Below the pieces are notes generated by a model. It was not told the DNA's origin. It searched no databases and saw only the letters and a program-made list of their open reading frames with translations. From the NCBI RefSeq assembly GCF_007923255.1, contig NZ_VOHJ01000024.1, positions 1 through 41,017 of the forward strand: DNA of 41,017 nucleotides. Reading direction: 5' to 3'. Positions 1-8,792 of the stretch are shown one piece after another. This DNA is from Vulcaniibacterium thermophilum. GTDB taxonomy: Bacteria; Pseudomonadota; Gammaproteobacteria; Xanthomonadales; Xanthomonadaceae. The stretch's first letter is position 1. Each line of letters opens with the position of its first letter. The position numbers and the translations under genes were made by a program.

Positions 1-1
1 G

Positions 2-88
2 GCGGAGCGCGCGGCGCTGGAGGCGGCGATCGCCGACGCCCGCCGCCGCCGCGACGCCTGCACGGTCGCGCCGCCGCCGCGCTACTGA
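2..88 (+). CDS. C-terminal end of an unidentified upstream gene (partial)
   Basis: An open frame enters from the left edge and stops at TGA 86-88, one base before the yoaA GTG. The visible 28 residues are rich in Ala, Arg and Glu and end in a Pro-rich tail (APPPRY). The near-overlap with yoaA suggests one transcript. Too little is visible to name a family. The frame could also be chance, because GC-rich DNA is generally open, so the call rests mainly on the tight junction with yoaA. Confidence 0.45.
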   Translation, partial: AERAALEAAIADARRRRDACTVAPPPRY

Positions 89-89
89 C

Positions 90-2159
90 GTGCCGGTGGA
101 CGCCTACTCGCTGGCCGCCGCGGCGCGCGCCGCGCTGTCCGAAGGCGGCGACCTCGCGCGCGCGATTCCGGCGTTCGCCCCGCGCGCCGCGCAGCAGGAC
201 CTCGCCGCCGCGATCGCCGAGAGCATCGAACGCCGCGACGCCCTCGTCGCCGAGGCCGGCACCGGCACCGGCAAGACGTTCGCCTACCTCGTGCCGGCGA
301 TCCTGTCGGGCCTGAAGACCATCGTCTCCACCGGCACCCGCGCATTGCAGGACCAGCTCTACCACCGCGACCTGCCGCGCGTGCGCGACGCGCTCGGCCG
401 CGGGATCAGGACCGCGCTGCTGAAGGGCCGCGCCAACTACCTGTGCCGCTACCGGCTGGAGAAGGCGAAGGGCGAGCCGCGCTTCACCAGCCGCGAGCAG
501 ATCGCCCTGTTCCAGCGCATCGTCGCCTGGTCCGGCCGCACCCGGCTGGGGGACCTGGCCGAGATCGAGGCGCTGCCGGACGACTCGCCGCTGCTGCCGA
601 TGGTCACCAGCACCGCCGAGAACTGCCTCGGCGGCGAATGTCCGTTCTGGCAGGACTGCTTCGTGGTGCAGGCGCGCCAGCGCGCGCAGGCGGCGGACCT
701 GGTGGTGGTCAACCATCACCTGCTGCTCGCCGACCTGGCGCTCAAGCAGGAGGGCTTCGGCGAAATCCTGCCCGGCGCGCAGGCGTTCGTGGTCGACGAG
801 GCGCACCAGCTTCCGGAGCTGGCGGCGCAGTTCTTCGGCGAATCGCTGTCGGCGCGGCCGCTGGTCGAACTGGCGCGCGACGCCATCGCCGAGTGCAAGG
901 AGACCACCGGCGCCCTGGCCGTCGTGCAGGGACCGGCGCGCGCGCTCGAGGCCGCCACCCGCACGCTGCGCGCGGCGATGGAACCGCTGCCCGTGCGCGC
1001 CACGCGGCAGCGCGCGCTGGCGGTGGTGGAGGTGAGCGAGGCGCTGGAGGCGCTCGATCGCGCGCTCGAGGAGATGACCGCCGCGCTCGAAGCGCTGCGC
1101 GAAAGCGCGCCCGGGTTCGAGAGCGCCCATGCGCGCTCGCGCGAGTTCCGTGCGCGGCTGGCGCGCTGGGTCGGGCGGCCGCGCGAGGCGGTCGTGCCCG
1201 CGGATGGCGCGAGCGAGGCGCAGGAGGCCGAAGCGCCGCCGAGCCCTGCCGTGCCCGCCGCCGCCTCCGATCATGCCGCCGCGGAAGCCGCCACCGGCCC
1301 GGCGCGCGCACGCGCCGGCGGTGCGCCGGTGGCCTGGTACGAACTGTCGCCGCGCGGCTTCCGCCTGAGCCGCACACCGCTCGACGTGTCCGGCCCGCTC
1401 GCCCGCCACCGCGAAGCCTCGCGCGCGGCCTGGGTGTTCACCTCGGCGACGCTCGCGGTCGAAGGCCGCTTCGACCATTTCGCCGCCAAGCTCGGTCTGG
1501 TCGAACCGCGCACGCTGCTGGCGCCGAGCCCGTTCGACTGGGCGCGGCAGGCGCTGTGCTACCTGCCGCCGCGCCTGCCGGATCCGGCGGTGCGCGAGTA
1601 CACGCGGGCGGTGATCGACGCCGTGCGCCCGGTGCTGGAAGCCTCCGGCGGCCGCGCGTTCCTGCTGTTCGCCTCGCACCGCGCCCTGCGCGAGGCGGCC
1701 GAGGCGCTGCGCGCCGGTCCGTGGCCGCTGTTCGTGCAGGGCGAGGCCCCGCGCGGCGCGCTGCTGCAGCGCTTCCGCGAATCCGGCAACGGCGTGCTGC
1801 TCGGCACCGCCAGCTTCCGCGAAGGCGTGGACGTGGCCGGCGAGGCGCTCAGCGTGGTGGTGATCGACAAGCTGCCGTTCGCCGCGCCCGACGATCCGGT
1901 GTTCGAAGCGCGCCTGGAGGCCATCCGCCGCGCCGGTGGGCAGCCGTTCCGCGACGAGCAACTGCCGCAGGCCGTCATCGCCCTCAAGCAGGGCGCCGGC
2001 CGCCTGATCCGCACCGAAACCGACCGCGGCGTGCTGGTCCTGTGCGACCCGCGCCTGCTCACCAAAAGCTACGGCCGCGTCTTCCTCGACTCGCTGCCGC
2101 CGATGCCGCGCACACGGGATGTGGGGGAGGTGGCGCGGTTCTTCGGGACAGGGGAGTAG
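90..2159 (+). CDS. yoaA: ATP-dependent DNA helicase YoaA (DinG/XPD-like, Fe-S)
   Basis: Superfamily 2 DNA helicase of the DinG/XPD group. In E. coli YoaA works with the polymerase clamp-loader subunit chi in damage tolerance. The 689-residue product has Walker A (AGTGTGKT) around residues 56-63 and a DEAH box at 236-239. Four cysteines at 119, 179, 184 and 190 are spaced as the XPD-type 4Fe-4S ligands. A C-terminal helicase half follows, including a QGAGRLIR motif VI. GTG 90 is the first start after the preceding stop. An Ala/Pro/Glu-rich stretch at about residues 370-410 looks like a lineage-specific linker. Its downstream neighbour is tsaB, the same pairing as in E. coli. The family is certain; YoaA rather than DinG is inferred from that synteny. 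Confidence 0.93.
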   Translation: MPVDAYSLAAAARAALSEGGDLARAIPAFAPRAAQQDLAAAIAESIERRDALVAEAGTGTGKTFAYLVPAILSGLKTIVSTGTRALQDQLYHRDLPRVRDALGRGIRTALLKGRANYLCRYRLEKAKGEPRFTSREQIALFQRIVAWSGRTRLGDLAEIEALPDDSPLLPMVTSTAENCLGGECPFWQDCFVVQARQRAQAADLVVVNHHLLLADLALKQEGFGEILPGAQAFVVDEAHQLPELAAQFFGESLSARPLVELARDAIAECKETTGALAVVQGPARALEAATRTLRAAMEPLPVRATRQRALAVVEVSEALEALDRALEEMTAALEALRESAPGFESAHARSREFRARLARWVGRPREAVVPADGASEAQEAEAPPSPAVPAAASDHAAAEAATGPARARAGGAPVAWYELSPRGFRLSRTPLDVSGPLARHREASRAAWVFTSATLAVEGRFDHFAAKLGLVEPRTLLAPSPFDWARQALCYLPPRLPDPAVREYTRAVIDAVRPVLEASGGRAFLLFASHRALREAAEALRAGPWPLFVQGEAPRGALLQRFRESGNGVLLGTASFREGVDVAGEALSVVVIDKLPFAAPDDPVFEARLEAIRRAGGQPFRDEQLPQAVIALKQGAGRLIRTETDRGVLVLCDPRLLTKSYGRVFLDSLPPMPRTRDVGEVARFFGTGE

Positions 2160-2288
2160 GGAGCACCGCGCATCGTCGGATGCCTGTTCTCGTCGTTCGC
2201 GCGCAGGCGCGACACGCGGGTGCCCCCGTCCGGACCCTCCACGCAAAGCCATGCCCGCCCGTTTGCGGCATCCTGTCCCGCCCTCGCG

Positions 2289-2331
2289 CTCATCCCCTCT
2301 CCCTCAGCGGGGGAGAGGGCCGGGGTGAGGG
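2289..2331. repeat. Dispersed palindromic intergenic element (CCCTCTCCC/GGGAGAGGG)
   Basis: A perfect 9-bp stem, CCCTCTCCC (2295-2303) with GGGAGAGGG (2311-2319), is flanked by the outer half-palindrome CTCATCC...GGGGTGAGG. A second GC-only hairpin, GCGCGCC/GGCGCGC, follows at 2332-2348. This element is of a kind repeated in many high-GC proteobacterial genomes. It lies between yoaA and tsaB and could act as a transcript-end or mRNA-stabilising structure. There is no T-tract, so it is not a typical intrinsic terminator. Confidence 0.6.
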
Positions 2332-2354
2332 GCGCGCCGCGGGCGCGCAGACCC

Positions 2355-2383
2355 CATCCCGAATCGCCGTTCCCGAATCCCGC
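2355..2383 (+). repeat. Degenerate RTTCCCN heptamers before tsaB
   Basis: The stretch holds atcccga, gttcccga and atcccg units, diverged members of the 7-bp repeat family seen at full strength elsewhere in the window. It ends 6 bases before the tsaB ATG and fills the position where a Shine-Dalgarno sequence would lie. Confidence 0.5.
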
Positions 2384-2388
2384 CGCCC

Positions 2389-3084
2389 ATGCACCTGCTC
2401 GCCTTCGAAACCGCCACCGAAGCCTGCTCGGTCGCCCTCTGGATCGACGGCGAGGTGCGCGAGCGCTTCGAGATCGCGCCGCGGCGGCATGCCGAGCTCG
2501 CACTGCCGTGGGCGGACGAACTGCTCGCCGAGGCAGGGCTCGCCCGCCGCCAGCTCGACGCGATCGCGGTCGGCCGCGGGCCGGGCGCGTTCACCGGGGT
2601 GCGGCTGGCGATCGCGCTGGCGCAGGGCATCGCGCTCGCGCTCGACCGGCCGGTGGTGCCGGTCTCCACGCTCGCCGCGCTCGCCTGCCGTTCGCACGCG
2701 CGCCACGTGCTGGCGGCGATCGATGCGCGCATGGGCGAGGTCTACGCGGGAGCGTTCGAGCGCCACGGCGGTCGCCTGCACGCGTTGACCGCCGAGACCG
2801 TGGGCGCGCCGCAGGCGGTGGCGGTGCCGGAGGGGCCGAACTGGGCCGGCGTCGGCACCGGCTTCGACGCCGCCGAAGGCGCCCTGCAGCAGCGCCTGCG
2901 CGATCGCCTCCTCAGCGTCGACCCGCGCGCCCTGCCGCACGCGGCCGATGTCGCCATGCTCGCCGCCGATGCGTTCGCGCAGGGCCACGCGCTGCCGCCC
3001 GAGCGGGTCGAACCGGCTTACCTGCGCGACAACGTCGCCTTGACCCTGGAACAGCAGCAGGCCCTGCGCGCGGGCAGGGAATGA
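2389..3084 (+). CDS. tsaB: tRNA t6A biosynthesis protein TsaB
   Basis: TsaB is the scaffold partner of TsaD in the cytoplasmic TsaBCDE machinery that makes N6-threonylcarbamoyladenosine at position 37 of ANN-decoding tRNAs. The 231-residue product matches the usual length. It shows the ASKHA-fold start (LLAFETATEACSVAL), the RHAELALPWADELL segment and the diagnostic GRGPGAFTGVRLAIALAQG motif around residues 63-81. The putative metal/nucleotide residues of TsaD are not expected here. ATG 2389 is the only start that gives the family N-terminus. No Shine-Dalgarno is visible before it; heptamer-like sequence occupies that position. It probably depends on yoaA transcription. Confidence 0.95.
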   Translation: MHLLAFETATEACSVALWIDGEVRERFEIAPRRHAELALPWADELLAEAGLARRQLDAIAVGRGPGAFTGVRLAIALAQGIALALDRPVVPVSTLAALACRSHARHVLAAIDARMGEVYAGAFERHGGRLHALTAETVGAPQAVAVPEGPNWAGVGTGFDAAEGALQQRLRDRLLSVDPRALPHAADVAMLAADAFAQGHALPPERVEPAYLRDNVALTLEQQQALRAGRE

Positions 3085-3114
3085 CGCACGCGCGGGGCGC
3101 GTCCGCCCGTCCTC

Positions 3115-3193
3115 CGTTCCCGTTCCCCGCTCCCCGCTCCCCGTTCCCCGTTCCCCGTTCCCCGTTCCCCGTTCCCCGTTCCCGAGTCCCGGA
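3115..3193 (+). repeat. 7-bp tandem array, (GTTCCCC)n
   Basis: Nine consecutive heptamers occupy 3122-3184: GTTCCCC six times, GCTCCCC twice and a final GTTCCCG, with partial units on both sides. The array fills the gap between the convergent genes tsaB and tonB. It belongs to the same RTTCCCN family as the arrays at 19860 and 29541. No hairpin or T-tract terminator is visible in this gap. Confidence 0.95.
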
Positions 3194-3199
3194 CCCCGC

Positions 3200-4069
3200 T
3201 CAGTCGTCCAGCATCGCCCCCTCGGGCAGGAACAGCCACGTCCGGGTGACATGCAGGATGTCCGGGTCTTCCTCGGTCTTCGGCAGCGGCGGGTAGGGCT
3301 CGGCGAGGCGGGCGATGCGCAGCGCCGAGGCGTCCAGCAGCGGGGTGCCGCTGCCGCGCACGATGTCCGCGCGCTCGACGCTGCCGTCGCGGCGGATCGC
3401 CACCGTGATCACCACCCGGCCGGCCAGCCGGCGGCGGCGCGCCTCGTCCGGATAGTTGAGGTTGCCGACCCGCTCGACCCGGTCGACCCATTGCCGCAGG
3501 TAGGCCGCCCACGCGTACTCGGTGGTGCTGGCCGACACGAACTTGCGCTTCGGCCGCTTGGCATAGCGCTGCGACTGCATGTGGATCTCGGCCGCCAGGC
3601 GCGCCATCTCCATGTCGCGCTCGACCTTCTCCGGCCCGGCCGGCAACGGGCGCAGGCCCGGATCGGTCGGCGCCTGCGGCCGCGCCAGCGCCTGCTCGCC
3701 GCGCACGCTCCGCACCACCCGCTCCTGCGGCGCCGGCTGCGGCGCCGGCGACTGCGCGCGCAGCGGCTTCGGCGCGGCCCCGCCCTCGGCCTGCGGCAGC
3801 GGGCCGGACAGCGCCTCGCGCGGCCGCGAACTGCGCTCGTCCTCGCCGCCGCCCTGGTTGTTGGCCTGGGCGAGGAAATCCGCCTGCTTCGGCGTCAGCG
3901 GCGTCTGCGTCTCGGTCAGGATCACGTCCAGCGTCGGCATCATCGGCGCGGCGTCCTGCACCGCGAAGCCGATGCCGAGGATCACCAGCGCGTGCACCAG
4001 CAGCGACAGCACGAAGGTCGCCGACAGGCGCTGGTTCTCGCTGATCGCGGGGGCGGGGACGCTGGCCAT
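3200..4069 (-). CDS. tonB: TonB-family energy transducer (tonB3-like)
   Basis: Inner-membrane protein whose periplasmic C-terminus contacts outer-membrane partners and passes on proton-motive-force energy. The 289-residue product has a short cytoplasmic N-terminus, one membrane segment at about residues 16-37, a Pro/Ala/Gln-rich periplasmic spacer, and a C-terminal TonB domain (YLRQWVDRVERVGNLNYP, then a VVITVAIRRDGSV strand). ATG 4069 was chosen because it starts just before the membrane segment; upstream codons read as Arg-rich shadow. It lies 79 bases downstream of gshB and close to pilGHIJ. The same order occurs in Pseudomonas aeruginosa, where tonB3 is needed for twitching motility, so a pilus-linked role is a reasonable inference. 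Confidence 0.85.
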   Translation of the reverse strand: MASVPAPAISENQRLSATFVLSLLVHALVILGIGFAVQDAAPMMPTLDVILTETQTPLTPKQADFLAQANNQGGGEDERSSRPREALSGPLPQAEGGAAPKPLRAQSPAPQPAPQERVVRSVRGEQALARPQAPTDPGLRPLPAGPEKVERDMEMARLAAEIHMQSQRYAKRPKRKFVSASTTEYAWAAYLRQWVDRVERVGNLNYPDEARRRRLAGRVVITVAIRRDGSVERADIVRGSGTPLLDASALRIARLAEPYPPLPKTEEDPDILHVTRTWLFLPEGAMLDD

Positions 4070-4148
4070 GGCGCGCCTCAGCGTAGCCGGCCGCGGCCGC
4101 CGGTCGCGCCGCCGCCGTTCATCCGTTCGGACTGTCGCGCGACCGCCG

Positions 4149-5108
<960 letters not shown>

Positions 5109-5189
5109 GTGCGGTCCTGAACAACAGTCGCGGCATGGTAACAGCGCGCCGGAATCTTCACGCGGGCGTTCAGTTTCCGGCGCAAGCGT

Positions 5190-5223
5190 TTGACTTGACA
5201 CCATCCGCGCGGCTTGAAATAAA
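5190..5223 (+). promoter_or_regulatory. Possible sigma-70 promoter for the pil-chp operon
   Basis: In the gshB/pilG divergent region the overlapping hexamers TTGACT (5190-5195) and TTGACA (5195-5200) are followed by the only AT-rich patch nearby, TGAAATAAA (5215-5223). The spacing is not ideal for any single pairing: TTGACT to TGAAAT is 19 bases and TTGACA to AATAAA is 17. A GGGGAA Shine-Dalgarno precedes the pilG ATG. Inferred from base composition only. Confidence 0.4.
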
Positions 5224-5278
5224 GGCATCTCGCGAGGCACGGTGGGGATGCGCGGTGCTCGCCCAGGGGAAGCCACGA

Positions 5279-5683
5279 ATGCTCGAAGAAGTCCCGAACA
5301 GCGGGCGACTGGACGGTCTGAAGGTCATGGTGATCGATGACTCCAAGACCATCCGACGCACCGCCGAAACGCTGTTGAAACGCGAAGGCTGCGAAGTCGT
5401 CACCGCGACCGACGGCTTCGAGGCGCTGGCGAAGATCGCCGACACGCATCCCGACATCATCTTCGTCGACATCATGATGCCCCGGCTCGACGGGTATCAG
5501 ACCTGCGCGCTGATCAAGAACAACCAGATGTTCAAGAGCACGCCGGTGATCATGCTGTCCTCGAAGGACGGTTTGTTCGACAAGGCCCGCGGCCGCATCG
5601 TCGGCTCCGAGCAGTACCTGACCAAGCCGTTCACGCGCGAGGAACTCCTCGACGCGATCCGCAAGTACGTCAACCACGCCTGA
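5279..5683 (+). CDS. pilG: Twitching motility response regulator PilG
   Basis: Single-domain CheY-like receiver of the Pil-Chp system. In P. aeruginosa PilG promotes pilus extension and cAMP signalling when phosphorylated by ChpA. The 134-residue product has the acidic pair D20/D21, phospho-acceptor D64 (IIFVDIMMPRLDG), S95 in MLSSKDG and K116 in LTKPF. The similarity to Pseudomonas PilG as recalled is very high, including RRTAETLLK. ATG 5279 is preceded by GGGGAA at a 7-base spacing; upstream in-frame codons have no family support. It is the first gene of the operon. Confidence 0.96.
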   Translation: MLEEVPNSGRLDGLKVMVIDDSKTIRRTAETLLKREGCEVVTATDGFEALAKIADTHPDIIFVDIMMPRLDGYQTCALIKNNQMFKSTPVIMLSSKDGLFDKARGRIVGSEQYLTKPFTREELLDAIRKYVNHA

Positions 5684-5702
5684 CCGGGGGGTAGGGCATC
5701 CA

Positions 5703-6068
5703 ATGGCACGCATCCTTCTGATCGAGGACTCGCCGACCGACACGGCGGTCCTGACCCAACTGCTCGAGCGCAACGGCCACCAGGTCATCGCCACCGCCAG
5801 CGCCGAGGACGGCATCGAGGTCTGCAAGCGCGAACGGCCCGACCTCGTGCTGATGGATGTCGTCCTGCCGGGCATGAACGGCTTCCAGGCCACCCGCGCG
5901 CTCTCGCGCGATGCCGAGACGCAGGGCATCCCGGTGCTGATCGTCAGCACCAAGGGCATGGAGACGGACAAGGCCTGGGGCATGCGCCAGGGCGCCAAGG
6001 ACTACATCGTCAAGCCGCCGCGCGAGGACGATCTGATCGCCCGCATCAACGCGCTGCTCGCCGCTTGA
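5703..6068 (+). CDS. pilH: Twitching motility response regulator PilH
   Basis: Second CheY-like receiver. In P. aeruginosa PilH counteracts PilG, acting on pilus retraction or as a phosphate sink. The 121-residue product has E8/D9, phospho-acceptor D52 (LMDVVLPGMNGFQATR), T83 in VSTKG and K104 in YIVKP, all canonical. Twenty bases separate it from pilG, with a GGGGGTAGGG stretch before the ATG. Its TGA overlaps a TTG that could also start pilI, so tight coupling with the next gene is likely. Confidence 0.96.
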   Translation: MARILLIEDSPTDTAVLTQLLERNGHQVIATASAEDGIEVCKRERPDLVLMDVVLPGMNGFQATRALSRDAETQGIPVLIVSTKGMETDKAWGMRQGAKDYIVKPPREDDLIARINALLAA

Positions 6069-6076
6069 GCGCCGTC

Positions 6077-6664
6077 ATGGACGGGGTCGCCACCCTTCCC
6101 GAACGCAGCCGGACGGTCACCCCGGAGCTGGCGGGTCTTGCGCCGTTCGAGGTGCTGCTGGAGTACGAGCAGCGCAGCCTGCATCACATCGCCGGCCTGC
6201 CCGAGCAGCTCGACGCGCCCGGCCTGTGGCGCGGCGTCGGCTACCGCATCGGCGGCCGTCGCCTGGTGTCCGCCTACGGCGAGGTCCGCGAGATCCTGCC
6301 GCTGCCCCCGATCACCCCGGTTCCGGGGGCGCAGCCGTGGATGCTCGGCGTGGCCAACGTGCGCGGCAACCTGCTGCCGATCGTCGACCTCAAGCAGTTC
6401 CTCGAGGGCGAGCGCACCGTGATCCACGAAAGCCAGCGCGTGCTGCTGGTGCGCCAGCCCGGCGGCGACGTCTGCGTGCTGATCGAGGAACTGTTCGGCC
6501 AGCGCACCTTCAACGACGCGCACCGCATCGAACCGGAAGGCCTCGCCGAGGGGCGCTACGCGCACTTCGTCGAGCAGGCCTATCGCACCGGCGACCAGGT
6601 CTGGGGCGTTTTCAGCCTCGACCGTCTCGCCCGCACTCCCGAATTCCGACAAGCCGCGGCGTGA
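6077..6664 (+). CDS. pilI: CheW-like adaptor PilI
   Basis: CheW-type adaptor that couples the pilus chemoreceptor PilJ to the kinase PilL/ChpA. The product of about 195 residues carries a CheW domain: GVGYRIGGRRLVSAYGEVRE, then the VANVRGNLLPIVDL core near residues 90-103. The N-terminal PFEVLLEYEQRSL resembles the start of Pseudomonas PilI. ATG 6077 is used; a TTG at 6065 that overlaps the pilH stop would add four residues and cannot be excluded, since neither start has a strong Shine-Dalgarno. Confidence 0.92.
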   Translation: MDGVATLPERSRTVTPELAGLAPFEVLLEYEQRSLHHIAGLPEQLDAPGLWRGVGYRIGGRRLVSAYGEVREILPLPPITPVPGAQPWMLGVANVRGNLLPIVDLKQFLEGERTVIHESQRVLLVRQPGGDVCVLIEELFGQRTFNDAHRIEPEGLAEGRYAHFVEQAYRTGDQVWGVFSLDRLARTPEFRQAAA

Positions 6665-6689
6665 GAGCCGCACGCATCGAGGTTGAACC

Positions 6690-8711
6690 ATGAGCACTGT
6701 GATGGACACCGTCGCCGGCAAGGGCCGCAATCTGGGGGTCAACGCCTGGTTGACCATTCTCGGCATCGCGGTGCTGGTGTTCGGTCTCAACACCGGCTAC
6801 GCGACGTGGAAGGCACGCCAGCTCGGCGGCGCCAGCACCGCGGCTTCGGACCTGCGCGTGCTGTCGCAGCAGCTCGCCAACCAGGGTCGCGACGCGGTCG
6901 CCGGTAGCGCCCAGGCCTACGCCGGCTTCAAGGAAACCAAGGCGCGCATCGACGAGAACGTCGAGCGTCTGCGGACCGACTTCGGCAACACCCCCGGCGT
7001 GACCGGCGAGGTGCAGCAGGTGGTGAACACCTGGACGCCGCTGGCGCGCAGCGCCGACCAGTTGATCGCGTCCGAGGCGGCGGTGCTGGCGCTGGCCGGC
7101 AACGCCGACCGCTTCAACAGCAAGGTGCCGCAGCTGCAGGCGCGTCTGGACGAGCTGGTGCGCGCGATGTCGGCGTCCGGCTCGCCGTCCTCGCAGGTCT
7201 ACATCGCCCTGCGCCAGGTCGTGCTGTCGGGCACGATGGCGCGCCGCATCACCGAGATCCGCGCCGGCGGCGCCGGCGCGCAGATGGCCGGCGACGCGCT
7301 GGCGCGCGACGCCGCGGTGTTCGGCAACGTCCTCACCGGCCTGCGCAAGGGCGACGCCACGCTCGGCGTCACCCCGCTCGGCAACGGCGGCGCGCTCGCC
7401 GCGCTCGGTCAGGCCGAGGCGCTGTGGGGCGACATGAAGAAGGACCTCGATGCCATCCTCGGCAGCTCGCAGAACCTGTTCCGCGCGCAGTCGTCGGCCG
7501 CCGCGATCGCCACCGGCGCCAACACCCTGCTCGACGACAGCCGCAAGCTGTTCCAGGCGCTGACCGCGTTCGGCTCGCTGAAGGACACCTCCATCTTCGG
7601 CAACATCTGGATCTCGATCTTCTCCGGCGCGATCGCGCTGCTGGCCATCGCCGGCCTGCTGTACGCCCTGAACCGGCAGCAGCAACTGCGCTACCAGGCC
7701 ACCAAGGAGCTGAACGACCGCAACCAGGAGGCGATCATGCGCCTGCTGGACGAGATGGGTTCGCTCGCGGAAGGCGACCTGACGGTGAAGGCGACGGTCA
7801 CCGAGGACATGACCGGCGCGATCGCCGACTCGATCAACTTCGCCGTCGAGCAGCTCCGCAGCCTGGTGCAGACGATCACCGACACCTCGGTGCAGGTCGC
7901 CGCCAGCGCGCAGGAAACGCAGGCCACCGCGATGCACCTGGCCGAGGCGGCCGAGCACCAGGCGCGCGAGATCAACACCGCCACCGCGCGTATCAACGAG
8001 ATCGCGGCCAGCATTAACGAGGTTTCGCGCAACACCGCCGAATCCGCGGAAGTGGCGCGCCGCTCGGCGCAGATCGCGACCCAGGGCGCGGGCGTGGTGC
8101 GCCAGACGATCGCGGGCATGGACTCGATCCGCGACCAGATCCAGGAAACCTCGAAGCGCATCAAGCGCCTGGGCGAAAGCTCGCAGGAAATCGGCTCGAT
8201 CGTCGAACTCATCAACGACATCTCGGAGCAGACGAACATCCTCGCGCTGAACGCCGCCATCCAGGCGGCCTCGGCGGGCGAGGCGGGCCGCGGCTTCGCG
8301 GTCGTCGCGGACGAGGTGCAGCGACTCGCCGAGCGCGCGTCGAACGCGACCAAGCGAATCGAGACGCTGGTGCAGACGATTCAGGCCGACACCAACGAAG
8401 CGGTCAGCTCGATGGAGCAGACCACCGCCGAGGTGGTGGCCGGTGCGCGCCTGGCCGAGGACGCCGGTACCGCGCTGGGCGAGATCGAAAAGGTGTCGTC
8501 GGAACTGTCGAACCTGATTCAGAACATCTCCGCCGCCGCCCAGCAGCAGTCGACCGCGGCGTCGAACATCACCCACACGATGAACACCATTCAGCAGATC
8601 ACCTCGCAGACCTCGCAGGGCGCCAATCAGACCGCCGCGTCGATTGGAAACCTCGCGCAGCTCGCGGCCGATCTGCGCCGTTCGGTCGCGGACTTCAAGC
8701 TGCCGGCCTGA
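6690..8711 (+). CDS. pilJ: Type IV pilus chemoreceptor PilJ (MCP)
   Basis: Methyl-accepting-type chemoreceptor of the twitching pathway. The 673-residue product has membrane segment 1 at about residues 17-36, a long periplasmic all-helical sensor, membrane segment 2 at about 305-328, a HAMP-like stretch, and a cytoplasmic helical hairpin. The hairpin tip is highly conserved ([18 protein letters not shown], then [18 protein letters not shown]) near residues 510-550. GAGG lies 7 bases before ATG 6690. In related systems PilJ signals through PilI/ChpC to ChpA. No methyltransferase gene is present in this operon, so whether PilJ is methylated here is doubtful. Confidence 0.95.
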   Translation: MSTVMDTVAGKGRNLGVNAWLTILGIAVLVFGLNTGYATWKARQLGGASTAASDLRVLSQQLANQGRDAVAGSAQAYAGFKETKARIDENVERLRTDFGNTPGVTGEVQQVVNTWTPLARSADQLIASEAAVLALAGNADRFNSKVPQLQARLDELVRAMSASGSPSSQVYIALRQVVLSGTMARRITEIRAGGAGAQMAGDALARDAAVFGNVLTGLRKGDATLGVTPLGNGGALAALGQAEALWGDMKKDLDAILGSSQNLFRAQSSAAAIATGANTLLDDSRKLFQALTAFGSLKDTSIFGNIWISIFSGAIALLAIAGLLYALNRQQQLRYQATKELNDRNQEAIMRLLDEMGSLAEGDLTVKATVTEDMTGAIADSINFAVEQLRSLVQTITDTSVQVAASAQETQATAMHLAEAAEHQAREINTATARINEIAASINEVSRNTAESAEVARRSAQIATQGAGVVRQTIAGMDSIRDQIQETSKRIKRLGESSQEIGSIVELINDISEQTNILALNAAIQAASAGEAGRGFAVVADEVQRLAERASNATKRIETLVQTIQADTNEAVSSMEQTTAEVVAGARLAEDAGTALGEIEKVSSELSNLIQNISAAAQQQSTAASNITHTMNTIQQITSQTSQGANQTAASIGNLAQLAADLRRSVADFKLPA

Positions 8712-8792
8712 CGCACGACCTAGGAAACGAGTTCCCATGCAAGCGATCGCGGCTCATGCCGGCCAGTGTCGGGCCCGAGAGGGAGGTCTGCG

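Noticed and set aside
443-2788. Long plus-strand open frame overlapping yoaA and tsaB
   Set aside because: The Arg/Ala/Gly-rich translation has no motif; yoaA and tsaB in the other frames are well supported.
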